Positions 6,604 to 16,300 of a DNA stretch of 64,000 nucleotides are shown in pieces (position 1 is the stretch's first letter; every line of letters begins with the position of its first letter). The translations under genes were made by a program, and so were the position numbers. This stretch comes from Prevotellaceae bacterium UBA6417. Lineage in GTDB: Bacteria > Bacteroidota > Bacteroidia > Bacteroidales > Bacteroidaceae. The stretch lies in contig DJPH01000044.1 of NCBI GenBank assembly GCA_002439755.1, positions 1-64,000 of the forward strand, given 5' to 3'. The notes below the pieces were generated by a model. It was not told the DNA's origin and searched no databases. It saw only the letters and a list, made by a program, of their open reading frames with translations.

Positions 6604-9600
6604 CTAATAAGTGTAGTTGCGTTGTTGTAAATATTCTGTTGTAATCAAGTTGCTCAGATACTTGCGGTCTTTAATGTCTGCCCGAATCTTCATTGCGATA
6701 AGCTCCTTGCCAATGATAGACAACACGTCTTGGCCAAATGCCGGTTCGTTGTCAAGAATGTTAATATCGAGGAACAGCCGTCTGTCAATCTCGTCTTTCA
6801 TCTTTGCCAGGTTCTCGGCAATCTCGTATTCGTATGCCGATATGATGGGGCGTTCACGTTTCTGGTTCTGCTCCTCAATGCGTTTGTGAATACGGACAAA
6901 CCGTTCATCTCCGTTATACTTGCGTTTAAGGATATTATTGCGGCGATTTATCTCATGTATCTTCTTCATTACTGCGTCCATATATTGAATGCTTGCTTTG
7001 GCATCCTCAGTGCTTTGCGGCACAAAACCTTTCTTGCGGAAATATTCACGGAATTCATCGGCGAGGATAACGTATTGTTCTTCTTTGGTATCAAAATTCG
7101 CCTCAAACTCTGCTTGTACTCGCTCGCAACGCTCCCGAATGTCATTAACGATAATCCGCAACTCTTCGGGCATCCCCTTCTTAAATTCAAACTCCAATTC
7201 CGAAAGAGCCACATTGATAATGCCGGAAACATCAGCCATATGTTCTGTGCTTTCAAAAAGATTGATGCGCTCAATGCGGTGGGTAACCTCTGTGATAAGG
7301 GAGGGAATCCTTCCCATAGGGAGCGAAACAATTTTATTCTTGGTTTCTTCATCGCCAAAAGAACGTACTTGATTGATGATAGCTTTGGCATCGGTGAGCG
7401 TGTTGCGCAACTCGTACAGACTGTCTTTATTCTCAATTTCGTCTATTTGCTTGCGGAACTCCTCCACATTATCAATGGTGAAATTGAAAAGCACACTCTT
7501 GATCTCTTTTATCTTGGCCTCTACGTCTTCTTTGCTGACCAATAAATCATTGGCTATATTATCGGTATGCGGATTATCCGATTCATCCGAAGTACGGTTA
7601 AGTTCTCGCAGATAACGGTCATTGGTCGCATCAAAGTTTTCTTTGATGTCTACAAAGTCCACGACATATCCATACTTGAAATCATGATAAGGACGGTTTA
7701 CCCTTGTTAGGGCTTGCAGCAAATCATGGCCATCGAGTGAGCGACCCAAATATAATTTCTTCAGACGTGGTGCATCAAAGCCAGTAAGAAGCATCTTATT
7801 AACAATGAGGACATCAATCTCATGCTGTTTTTTGAACCCTTCAATATACTCTTTGCGTTCCTGTTTGTCACCTTCGTCATGCAGGATGAGCGATGCCGTA
7901 AGTGGTTTGTAATTCCCGTATTGGAGCATCGGTTCTGCCGCCATGAACATTTGTTGCTCTTTGTAGTGGCTGACTTTGTTAGCCATATTGAAGCGTTCTT
8001 GCCAAAGGCGGAATAGTACCCTTGCTTGTGAGTTTGTGCGGCATACAATCATTGCACCCACTGTTTCATCATTTTGTTCCTTTCGGAAACGGCGGAAATC
8101 TGATATGATATAGTCCAACAGAGCATTCAAGTAGCATTCATGCTCCATGATTTGGTTACGGTCGATGTCGGACTTCTTAACTTCCACATCACCTGCCAAC
8201 TTGTCAAGTATATTTTCAATCTTCTCTTTGTAGATTGTTTCGACAGGCTCACGCATCAATTTACAGGTGTAGCCATCGGCAATGGACTTGTCGTAATAAT
8301 AAGTATGGATGTAGTCACCGAACACTCTCCACGATTCTCGTTCTTCTTTTAGCAATGGTGTTCCTGTCAGTGCAATTTTTACTGCATTTTGATCTGCCTC
8401 CAAAAGGTTTGCCAAGAAACTGCCTTGTGGGTTATATCCTCGGTGCGCTTCATCAACAAAGAAGATTCGTTGTAGATTGGTGCTGTAACTGTTATCCACC
8501 ATCACCTTGGCTTTGTCTTCTTTGAATTTTTGAATATTGACCACCATGATTTCAGGCTTTCCCTCATCATTGCTTGTTACGTCTCGGGTTGCTATGTCAT
8601 CCATCAATTCCTTGCGGCTTTTAGCGTTGTGGACGACAAGACCACGGGCAGCAAATTCGTCCGTTGCTTGTTCCATTAAGTCAATACGGTCAACTATGAA
8701 ATAGAACTTTGCTACCACATTGCGCTGTGCGAAATAGTCTGTTAGGCTTTTCACGCTGTAATAGGCGAGTGCGGTCTTTCCGCTACCTTGCGTATGCCAA
8801 ATGATGCCGCTTTTCACTCCCCTCGTCAAGGCATTGCGGATGGCATACGAAGCGAACAATTGCTGATAGCGCATCACATGCTTTTGTAATTGAGTACCCT
8901 GTGTGCCATCGGCCAACTCTATTTTACGTTCCACGTATGCGAATCCATAGCGTAAAAGAAATAAAAATCTCTCTTGGCTTAGCATAGAGGTGAGAATGCG
9001 GTTTGTCGGCGTGGTTACAGCTTTATTGGTCTGGTATTCTTGCAAGTTTTTAATGACCACGCAGTTGCGATGCTTTAGCACCTTATTCTCCATTTCATCA
9101 GTGATATCCTGATAAGGATAATCTGGTACGTACCGTTTGTCTTCCTCACGGAACACGTTGAAGAACGCCTTCTCCTTAGCAGTGCAACAATAAAATGCCC
9201 CTTGTATAGGCACACGACTATCGGTGTCATACTCTTGGTTGTTGGAGAAAATCATCAGTTGGGTGATGTTGAAGAAGCTGCGGAAGCATGTCTTGCTCAT
9301 TCGCTTGTTGATTCGCTCCCTTTCCGCCAAAATGCCTTCACGGTTGTTCGGTTTCTTGACCTCAATGAAAGCAAGCGGGAGGCCGTTTACAAAACAAGTG
9401 ATGTCAGGACGGAACTCATCTTCAGTATCTTTATTCTCACAAGTAAATTCTGTAGTTACATGCCAATCGTTGTTTTCTGGATTTTCAAAATCAATAAGTT
9501 TCGTACCGCTGTTTGCTGAAAGCAACTGGTAAAACTCACGCCCCAAATCATCATTATTGGCTATATTCACAATTTTGGTATACAATAATGAGGCCTCAGA

Positions 9601-9774
9601 GTCAGACAAACCGGGATTAAGGTGCCTTACTGCATTCAAGAAAACATCAATCAAGATATTTGTCTTTGTGTCATAAGTACAAATGTTATCCAAATAAGTA
9701 TATCCCAACTTGCATAGATGGAGTGCAGCCGGAACTTGTACTCTGGTATTCTCATTAAATTTGTTATTGCCCAT
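6604..9774 (-). CDS. hsdR: Type I restriction endonuclease subunit HsdR
   Basis: The 1056-aa motor and nuclease subunit. The PD-(D/E)xK nuclease lies near the N terminus (Pro123-Asp124, Glu138, Lys140 in the block ending AFIEVKKP). The SF2 translocase follows, with Walker A HTQGSGKT ending at Thr334, the DEAH box at 441-444 and motif III LTGTP. The C-terminal helical part presumably contacts HsdM/HsdS. Length and motif order are typical of an EcoR124-like HsdR and no frameshift is visible. It translocates DNA and cuts unmethylated targets, so switching of hsdS specificity changes what this subunit attacks. Confidence 0.97.
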   Translation of the reverse strand: MGNNKFNENTRVQVPAALHLCKLGYTYLDNICTYDTKTNILIDVFLNAVRHLNPGLSDSEASLLYTKIVNIANNDDLGREFYQLLSANSGTKLIDFENPENNDWHVTTEFTCENKDTEDEFRPDITCFVNGLPLAFIEVKKPNNREGILAERERINKRMSKTCFRSFFNITQLMIFSNNQEYDTDSRVPIQGAFYCCTAKEKAFFNVFREEDKRYVPDYPYQDITDEMENKVLKHRNCVVIKNLQEYQTNKAVTTPTNRILTSMLSQERFLFLLRYGFAYVERKIELADGTQGTQLQKHVMRYQQLFASYAIRNALTRGVKSGIIWHTQGSGKTALAYYSVKSLTDYFAQRNVVAKFYFIVDRIDLMEQATDEFAARGLVVHNAKSRKELMDDIATRDVTSNDEGKPEIMVVNIQKFKEDKAKVMVDNSYSTNLQRIFFVDEAHRGYNPQGSFLANLLEADQNAVKIALTGTPLLKEERESWRVFGDYIHTYYYDKSIADGYTCKLMREPVETIYKEKIENILDKLAGDVEVKKSDIDRNQIMEHECYLNALLDYIISDFRRFRKEQNDETVGAMIVCRTNSQARVLFRLWQERFNMANKVSHYKEQQMFMAAEPMLQYGNYKPLTASLILHDEGDKQERKEYIEGFKKQHEIDVLIVNKMLLTGFDAPRLKKLYLGRSLDGHDLLQALTRVNRPYHDFKYGYVVDFVDIKENFDATNDRYLRELNRTSDESDNPHTDNIANDLLVSKEDVEAKIKEIKSVLFNFTIDNVEEFRKQIDEIENKDSLYELRNTLTDAKAIINQVRSFGDEETKNKIVSLPMGRIPSLITEVTHRIERINLFESTEHMADVSGIINVALSELEFEFKKGMPEELRIIVNDIRERCERVQAEFEANFDTKEEQYVILADEFREYFRKKGFVPQSTEDAKASIQYMDAVMKKIHEINRRNNILKRKYNGDERFVRIHKRIEEQNQKRERPIISAYEYEIAENLAKMKDEIDRRLFLDINILDNEPAFGQDVLSIIGKELIAMKIRADIKDRKYLSNLITTEYLQQRNYTY

Positions 9775-9785
9775 AATCGTGCATC

Positions 9786-9983
9786 TTATTCAAAGTTGAT
9801 AATCTCGCTCACACTAACCTCCAGCAATTCCGATATACGTTTCAGCGTTGCCAAATCGGGCTGGGTCGTATTGGTACACCACTTGGAAACAGTCGTTTGG
9901 TTTACGCCCAACTGCTCAGCCAGCCATTTGTTGGTTCTCTTCTTTTTAACTAATACGAGCTTTAATTGATTTAAATCTTTCAC
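9786..9983 (-). CDS. XRE/Cro-type helix-turn-helix regulator at the head of the R-M operon
   Basis: A 65-aa single-domain DNA-binding protein. The helix-turn-helix spans about residues 15-50, with WLAEQLGVNQTTVSKW and LATLKRISELLEVSVSEI typical of the XRE family. It lies 11 bp upstream of hsdR on the same strand and is the first gene of the operon. This is the position of controller proteins that time expression of restriction versus methylation genes, so autoregulation is a reasonable inference. No operator repeat was identified with confidence. A solitary antitoxin role is less likely because no toxin partner adjoins it. Confidence 0.88.
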   Translation of the reverse strand: MKDLNQLKLVLVKKKRTNKWLAEQLGVNQTTVSKWCTNTTQPDLATLKRISELLEVSVSEIINFE

Positions 9984-10009
9984 TTTACCTCAATTTATTG
10001 CTTTAGATG

Positions 10010-10042
10010 CAAATTTAGTGGTTTTCTTTGAGTGAGCGACAA
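10010..10042 (-). promoter_or_regulatory. Promoter of the XRE-hsdRM operon
   Basis: On the minus strand TAAATTTG (10017-10010) matches the -7 consensus, with TTG 22 bp upstream (10042-10040). Transcription would begin around 10003, 20 bp before the XRE start. Confidence 0.5.
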
Positions 10043-10135
10043 TCTACAAACAATTATTAAAAGGAGAAGTGGAAAAATTTCAATTTCAATGCAAATGTAG
10101 CACTTTCTTTTCATCAAATAGTTTGTTGCTTTCAG

Positions 10136-10183
10136 AAAAAAGCGAAAGCCGATTAGTCCAACAGTATGGTAATCGACTTTCGC
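10136..10183 (-). terminator. Intrinsic terminator downstream of the BspA-like gene
   Basis: Arms 10142-10155 and 10170-10183 pair at 13 of 14 positions around a 14-base loop. On the minus strand the stem is followed by six T. It lies 42 bp after the BspA-like stop and closes that transcript before the restriction operon promoter. Confidence 0.8.
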
Positions 10184-10224
10184 GTCATTAATAAGAAGAT
10201 TCGTTTGTGTATGCTTCCGCTGAA

Positions 10225-11982
10225 TTAGCGGATCAATGTTTTCTTTCCGTTGATGATATAGATGCCGGGTGTGAGATTCCTGTCCGAAGCAATGCGGCGA
10301 CCTTGCAGGTCGAAGATGGGTGCATCTGATTTGTCCGTGGAAACGGTCTGAATGCCGTTGATAATATCCTGTGCTGGGTCAAAGAGATCAACGATGAAAT
10401 CTTTCCACTGGTCAACACCTATATAACTTCCTCCTACTCCTCCAAGTGGCAACCAAAGCGTACATATTTTCTTGTTGATGTCCGTCAGTGCATTCGGCCC
10501 GCATACAGGTGGGTTTAGGGCATAACAGATAAGGCGTGTCATGCCAGAGCAGCAGTCGAAAGCATCTTTGCCGATGGCGGTTACCGAAGCGGGTATGGTT
10601 ACAGATGTAAGGTTGGCATCCGACTTAAAGAGTCCTTCTTCTATTGTAGTAAGAGCATTGGGAAGTTTTAATGTGGTCAGGCCTGTGCAGTACTGGAAAG
10701 CATACTTGCCGATGGATGTGACACTATTAGGAATATTCACCGCAGTCATGCCGCTGCAACCGGAAAATGCATAGTCGTTGATGGTAGTTACAAATTCCGG
10801 AATGAAGAAATAACCCGATTTCCCTGCAGGGAAAGTGTGTATTGTCTTTAGATCCCGACTGAAAAGAATACCATCGATGGATGTATAGTTGGGATTGGTT
10901 GATTTAACATCAAAGTCTATAAGGGCGGTACAACCGGCAAAAGCGGCGCTGCCGATGGAGGTGACGGATGGAGGAATGACAACTGAGGTCAAACCGCTGC
11001 AACCGGAGAAAGCGGAGTTGCCGATGGATGTGACGGAGTTGGGAATGTCAATCAAGGTAAGGCTGCTGCAATTAGAAAAAGCAGAGTTGTCGATGGAAGT
11101 GACTGAGTTGGGAATGGTCACCGTGGCCAGCTTTTTGCAACTATGGAAAGTGGAACTGTTGATGGAAGTGACGGAATTGGGGATATTTATTGAGGTCAGA
11201 CTGATACAACCGGAGAAAGCGGTGCCGCCGATGGCGGTAACTGTATTAGGAAGGTTCACCGTGGTAAGGTTGCTGCAATCGGCAAAGGCGGCATTGCCGA
11301 TGGATGTGACGGAATTGGGGAGACTCATTGATGTCAAGCCGCTGCAACCCAAGAAAGCATAGTCGCCGATGGATGTAACAGAGTTGGGGATGGTTACCTC
11401 AGTCAATTTATTGCAATAATAGAAAGCTTTGCTGCCGATTGATGTTACGGAGCCGGGTAATTCATAGGAGCCTGAAAATCCACATGGAAGACAAACGATT
11501 TTACTTGCATCCTTATTATACAATGCTCCGCCGACAGATGAATATTTGGGGTTGTTTGCATTGACTTCGATTTTTGCCAGATTTGTTGAACGGTCGAAAG
11601 CACTTTCATCAATGGTAGTAACAGAACTGCCCAAGGTCACGGATGTCAGTTTAGAACACAAGCCGAATGCTTTCATTCCAATGGTTTTGACTGTGTTGGG
11701 GATGGTTATCGAAGTCAGGTTCTTGCAGTTGTAGAAGGCAAGATCACCGATGCCTGTCACTTTGTAAGTCTTGTTTCTGCTGTCAGAGACCTCTGCGGGA
11801 ATGACGAGGTCGCCCTTGAGAAAAGAAGTATTCTGCGGAGCAACTTCGCAATAACTTAATGATGACTTGATGACGGTGTACCTCAGCGTATACCCTTCAT
11901 AAGTATAGGTGAAGCTTAGCGCCGCAGCCGGGAGAGCCAGCAGCCATGAAAACAAAATAAAAAAACAGATTCTTTGGCTCAT
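10225..11982 (-). CDS. BspA-like leucine-rich repeat surface protein
   Basis: A 585-aa secreted protein. ATG 11982 is preferred over the upstream in-frame ATG 12072, because the signal peptide (MSQRICFFILFSWLLALPAA) follows 11982 and a -7 element lies at 12015-12022. The body is a run of about 23-residue LRR_5 repeats of the type NSVTSIGNSAFSGCSGLTSV. Such BspA/TpLRR proteins are surface adhesins or receptors in oral and gut Bacteroidales. The end (IFDLQGRRIA, then PGIYIINGKK) resembles the type IX secretion C-terminal signal common in Prevotella. Repeats are close enough in DNA sequence to permit copy-number change. The ligand is unknown. Confidence 0.9.
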   Translation of the reverse strand: MSQRICFFILFSWLLALPAAALSFTYTYEGYTLRYTVIKSSLSYCEVAPQNTSFLKGDLVIPAEVSDSRNKTYKVTGIGDLAFYNCKNLTSITIPNTVKTIGMKAFGLCSKLTSVTLGSSVTTIDESAFDRSTNLAKIEVNANNPKYSSVGGALYNKDASKIVCLPCGFSGSYELPGSVTSIGSKAFYYCNKLTEVTIPNSVTSIGDYAFLGCSGLTSMSLPNSVTSIGNAAFADCSNLTTVNLPNTVTAIGGTAFSGCISLTSINIPNSVTSINSSTFHSCKKLATVTIPNSVTSIDNSAFSNCSSLTLIDIPNSVTSIGNSAFSGCSGLTSVVIPPSVTSIGSAAFAGCTALIDFDVKSTNPNYTSIDGILFSRDLKTIHTFPAGKSGYFFIPEFVTTINDYAFSGCSGMTAVNIPNSVTSIGKYAFQYCTGLTTLKLPNALTTIEEGLFKSDANLTSVTIPASVTAIGKDAFDCCSGMTRLICYALNPPVCGPNALTDINKKICTLWLPLGGVGGSYIGVDQWKDFIVDLFDPAQDIINGIQTVSTDKSDAPIFDLQGRRIASDRNLTPGIYIINGKKTLIR

Positions 11983-12014
11983 GTGTTTCCTTTTTGATTC
12001 AATTTTCAACAATG

Positions 12015-12022
12015 CAAAATTA
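12015..12022 (-). promoter_or_regulatory. -7 element for the BspA-like gene
   Basis: TAATTTTG on the minus strand matches TAnnTTTG. It lies 33 bp before ATG 11982 and downstream of ATG 12072, so it favours the shorter protein. A clear -33 partner was not found. Confidence 0.5.
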
Positions 12023-12145
12023 ACAACGATATCAGAACCTCGCAGCGTTTTAAAGAATAAAAAGCGCCTCAATTGTTAGATTCACACATCTTTGTGGTTT
12101 CAGGCATTTTGAGTTTGCCGATTTGGCGATTTTTTGCTGTTTAGG

Positions 12146-13255
12146 CTATTTTGTCTTTCTCCATTTGTTGGGAGTACAACCTTCGTTTTCTTTGAAGAGA
12201 CGAATGAAATGGCTTGGCGACATGAAGCCCGATTGCTCGGAAACATCGGCAATAATCAGCTTAGGATTTTCCACGAGCAGTCGTTTGGCGTATTCGATGC
12301 GGAGACCGGTGATCCAATCGCGAAACGTTGTGCCATATTCGGTTCGTATAAATTCGGAGAGATAGGTGCGGTTGGTGAGAAAGGCGTCCGAAAGCTCTTT
12401 GATGGTGAGGCCGGGGTGCACATACCCTTCATTGGCAATCCATTCTTTGATTTTTTCGGCGATTTCTGCATGATAGATGGGAGAATCGGGCTTTTGTTCG
12501 GTTTTCGTTTCCTCAGTCACAAGATCGGGAGTAACTTCGCTTTCCATCGCGTGTTCCACTCTTTCGTAGAAAAGGAGATAGTTTTGATAACAGTGGAAAA
12601 GATAGATGTAGAATGGTACGGACGACAGAATCCAGACGTAAACGTACCGGTTGGGCAAGAATGTCAGTATGCCGCAACCGACTCCGAATATAATGGCCCA
12701 ATAGGTGAACACCGAAAGCCAGCGAATATATGCGCCTATGTCATCGGAATTGGTATCGTTGAAAATATTAATGGCTTTATGATACGCCCGTAAAATCCTG
12801 CGGGCCAGCACCAATCCGTAGATAACCAACCATGCAGACAGACCGAACAGTGCAGTTGTCTTGATCGGCCCCTTGGGGAATGTCATTAGCACAATACACG
12901 CAAGGAGAGAAAATATGATCCACAATCCGATATGCACAAATGTCCGGCGTCGCGTAATGTAAAAGCGGTCAAGCAGCGTAATCAAGGCCGAGGAGAACAG
13001 CCAGTAACACAGAAAGTAAGTGCAAAGGTTGATAAGGATGGCCGCATCTACATCCTTAAATCTGATGCCGCAGAAGAAATGTATCGAATAGTTTGCCGCA
13101 AGCAACAGAATGGCCACGCCCATCATTCGCCGCGAGCACAGATAGTTCTCAAAAACCAACTTCTCAGGAGTTCTTGCCAACAAAAATTCAAAACCGAAAA
13201 ACAGCATCAAGGGTAAAGCAATGCAGAGAGAGTAACTATAGAGCGAAGATTCCAT
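12146..13255 (-). CDS. Membrane-anchored AraC-family transcriptional regulator
   Basis: A 369-aa protein with two parts. About 1-230 is hydrophobic, with six or seven predicted membrane segments. About 265-369 is an AraC/XylS DNA-binding domain with both helix-turn-helix units (LTIKELSDAFLTNRTYLSEF and IADVSEQSGFMSPSHFIRLF). This layout is frequent in Bacteroidales and suggests a sensor that signals from the membrane to DNA, with no known ligand. It lies between the GH2 beta-galactosidase and the BspA-like gene on the same strand, so it may control one of these, but no binding site was recognised. Confidence 0.9.
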   Translation of the reverse strand: MESSLYSYSLCIALPLMLFFGFEFLLARTPEKLVFENYLCSRRMMGVAILLLAANYSIHFFCGIRFKDVDAAILINLCTYFLCYWLFSSALITLLDRFYITRRRTFVHIGLWIIFSLLACIVLMTFPKGPIKTTALFGLSAWLVIYGLVLARRILRAYHKAINIFNDTNSDDIGAYIRWLSVFTYWAIIFGVGCGILTFLPNRYVYVWILSSVPFYIYLFHCYQNYLLFYERVEHAMESEVTPDLVTEETKTEQKPDSPIYHAEIAEKIKEWIANEGYVHPGLTIKELSDAFLTNRTYLSEFIRTEYGTTFRDWITGLRIEYAKRLLVENPKLIIADVSEQSGFMSPSHFIRLFKENEGCTPNKWRKTK

Positions 13256-13345
13256 GATTCATCATATTTTGAATGCAAAATTGGTCAAAAATCCCGATAT
13301 GCGGCTCTTCGAACCCATTATTTAACGCAGATGACCCGAAGGCGA

Positions 13346-13377
13346 AAGAACCGGCTTCTACGTGGAAGCCGGTTCTT
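13346..13377 (-). terminator. Hairpin after the GH2 gene
   Basis: A perfect 13-bp stem (13346-13358 with 13365-13377) around a 6-base loop lies 13 bp after the GH2 stop. The T-run on the minus side is short (TTCTTT, part of the stem end), so termination is likely but not certain. Confidence 0.7.
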
Positions 13378-13389
13378 GAAGTGCCCTTT

Positions 13390-16300
13390 TTAGTCGGTTA
13401 ATACTTGAAATTCAGCTCCGGTGGCAAAGTCCTGCCCATCGTGGGCACTTAAAGCCGTAAAACGTATATAGCGTGCCTTGACAGGATGCTGAAGGTTAAT
13501 TTTCTTCAGTTTAAGATTACGCTCAAATTCTCCTTCGCAGATTGGCTTCCCCCACTCTTTTCCATCGTTGCTTATTTGTATCCGATAATTTTTGATGTTG
13601 CCGTTCCAACTGTCCTGGCGTGGCAGGTAGGTGAATCCTTTGATGGATTTTTCGCTGCCGGCATCGAAATCAACCCAATGCGGGAACTTGGCAACGGTGA
13701 CTGAGTACATGGTGTGCCAATAAGTGGCAGGGTCATTGTCAATCAAATGAGTTGCCAGTCCTTCGTCGCCACTCGTTTCTTCGCTGCTGGCATATTTGAC
13801 GGTAAGGGGAATGGCTGCAAGTTTCTCAAACTTCAAGGTATATGTCAGCAAAGGAGCTTTTGCAGTCCAAGCAGTTACTGTTCCACCGTCGGGCAAGGCA
13901 AATGGTTCTTTGTAAGTTTGTGCTTTTGACTTGCCTATGCGATAGACAATTGTTTCTCCCGTCTTTGCTGCTTTGATGCTTACTTGGCCATTGTTCGCGC
14001 GTGTTATGAGCAAAGGTGCATTTCCGCAGACGCCTACTTGGCTCTGTTGTTCAGCGTTGCTGTTTACGGGGCGTATCATGAAAGCCACGCGGTGGTCATT
14101 GGCTTTGACACGGTCGATTTCAAGCGGTCCTCCCTGTCCACAGCTGTTTCCGCCCAGGCCGGTTACGGCAGCATCGAGATGCAGGTAATTATTCGGACGT
14201 TGTGGCAGCTCATAAGGATGGCGTGCAAAGGTAAGGTCAAGTGCCGAATTGGGCAAGGCCTGCATCGACATGGCATCAGGTGCGATGAAGACTGCACCTT
14301 TTCCGTTTTCATCGGTAATGCTGCACCATCTCACTTCTTCATGGTTGCCGGTGTCTTGCGGCTTGGGCCATATGTTGAGGGCTTTTTTGATAGAGGTTTC
14401 ATAGATTTCTATGTTCTGGCCGGTTTTCCGGTCGGGATAGTTGCCTATCGGTCCTCGTCCGTAGTATGTGAGCTTGTCCATTGTCTTTGGCATTTCCATA
14501 ACATATCCGAGACGTGGAAGAGTTAAGCCCGGTTTGTTTGAAGTGATTGTTGATTGCAGTTCGATGGAACCGTCGGGATAGACCGTCCAAAGCAAATTGG
14601 CTATAAAGTGAAAATCAGATTCTCCAAAAGGTTTGCTCACGTTATTGTTTAGTGTATAACGTCCCGAAGCCAGTCCCTTTTCTACCAGCCGGCTTCCGTA
14701 AGGTGCTTGAGCCGTCAGAGAATAGTTAATGGATATGGTGCCGTTGTCATTGACAATGATTCTGTCGCTTTCTACATGATTGCGCAAATTGTGCAATCCG
14801 TTTTCGTACCAGGATTGGTAAAACCAGTTGTCATTGTTGGTCAGTGCACGGAAAGCATCGATTTTAGGCCCTCCGCCTTCTGAAATAATCTGTTGTCCAT
14901 TGTATTCAAGGCTATGGATGGTGCCTTGGTTCTTATTGAACTTCACTGTGAACCCTTTCCCTTGAATAGCTGTAATCGAATCGTCGACAGTCTTTGCTGA
15001 AAGTTTTTGTTGGGTGTCCGAAAGCGAAATGCACGGGCGTTGTGCCGCCTTTTTTACAAGAATTTGCTCTTCGGCCTGTGGATAACCGGCTTTTGCCCAC
15101 GGCTTATCGTATTTGAGTAAAAACTGAAGTTTGACGAAATACTCGGCATCAGCGTCCAATGAGGCGTATTGGAGCGGTATTTGAATGGTCTTGCGTTGAC
15201 GTGCACCTAAAGTACCGACGTTGACAAGCCCTGTCTTGATGGGTTTCCCATTGCGGTATAAGCTCCATTTGGCATCATATTGTGACAGGTCTTCAAAATA
15301 TTGTTTGTTGAATACCGACACTTCGCCTTTTAGCATGTCAACGCTGTCTACTTGAATGTTCTGATAGACTTTCTTGACTTCATAGTATTGCGGTTTTGGT
15401 TGCATGTTCGCAAAAATGATGCCGTTCATTACAAACTGTCCGTCATTGGGAAAATCACCGAAGTCACCGCCATATGCCATAAAGCGTTCGCCTTTTTCGT
15501 TATAGTAGTACATGGCCTGGTCTATCCAGTCCCAAATGGCTCCTCCACAGAAAAAGTTGGTAGATTCAATGGCTTTCCAATAGTCGATAAGGTTGCCTGC
15601 AGCGTTACCCATGGAATGGGCATATTCGGAAATATGGAAGGGATATTTGATGCCGGCATTTCCTTTGACCGCTTCACGCACCCATGCAATGGAGGGATAT
15701 TGATTGGAGCCCATGTCAACAATATTGTTGTTGCGCTCATATTGAACGGGGCGCGATTGGTCATAGTTTTTCAAAGAGTCATAGGCGGCAACGAAATTGT
15801 GTCCCGGACCGGCTTCATTGCCCAGCGACCAGATAACAATGCTCGGGTTGTTTACATTGGAACGAACCATCTCCATGACGCGTGCCACATGGGCGTTGAG
15901 CCATTCTTTGGGATGTGAAAGCGAAGCCTTGCCATAATAATACTCGTGGGATTCGATGTTGGCCTCATCTTCCAGATAAATGCCGTATTTATTGCACAAG
16001 TAATACCAATAAGGGTCGTCGGGATAATGGCTGTTGCGCACGTGATTGATATTGGCACGTTTCATCAGCATGATTTCTTCCTCCATTTGCCGGCGCGTTA
16101 TGGCATGGCCGAGTGAAGGATTGGTCTCGTGGCGGTTGACACCTTTTAGCTTCACGGTTTTCCCGTTAACGTAATAATATCGTCCGGCTTTCCCGAACTC
16201 ATCGGCCGAGGCCGGTGTGTCTTTGATCTCAACTTTACGGAAACCGACAATTGTCGACACTGTTTCCACTACTTTCCCTTTCTTGTCTTTCAGTCGCCCT

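Noticed and set aside
10540..11760. Tandem DNA repeat or CRISPR in the BspA region
   Set aside because: The regular spacing is explained by in-frame 23-residue leucine-rich repeats in one long gene.
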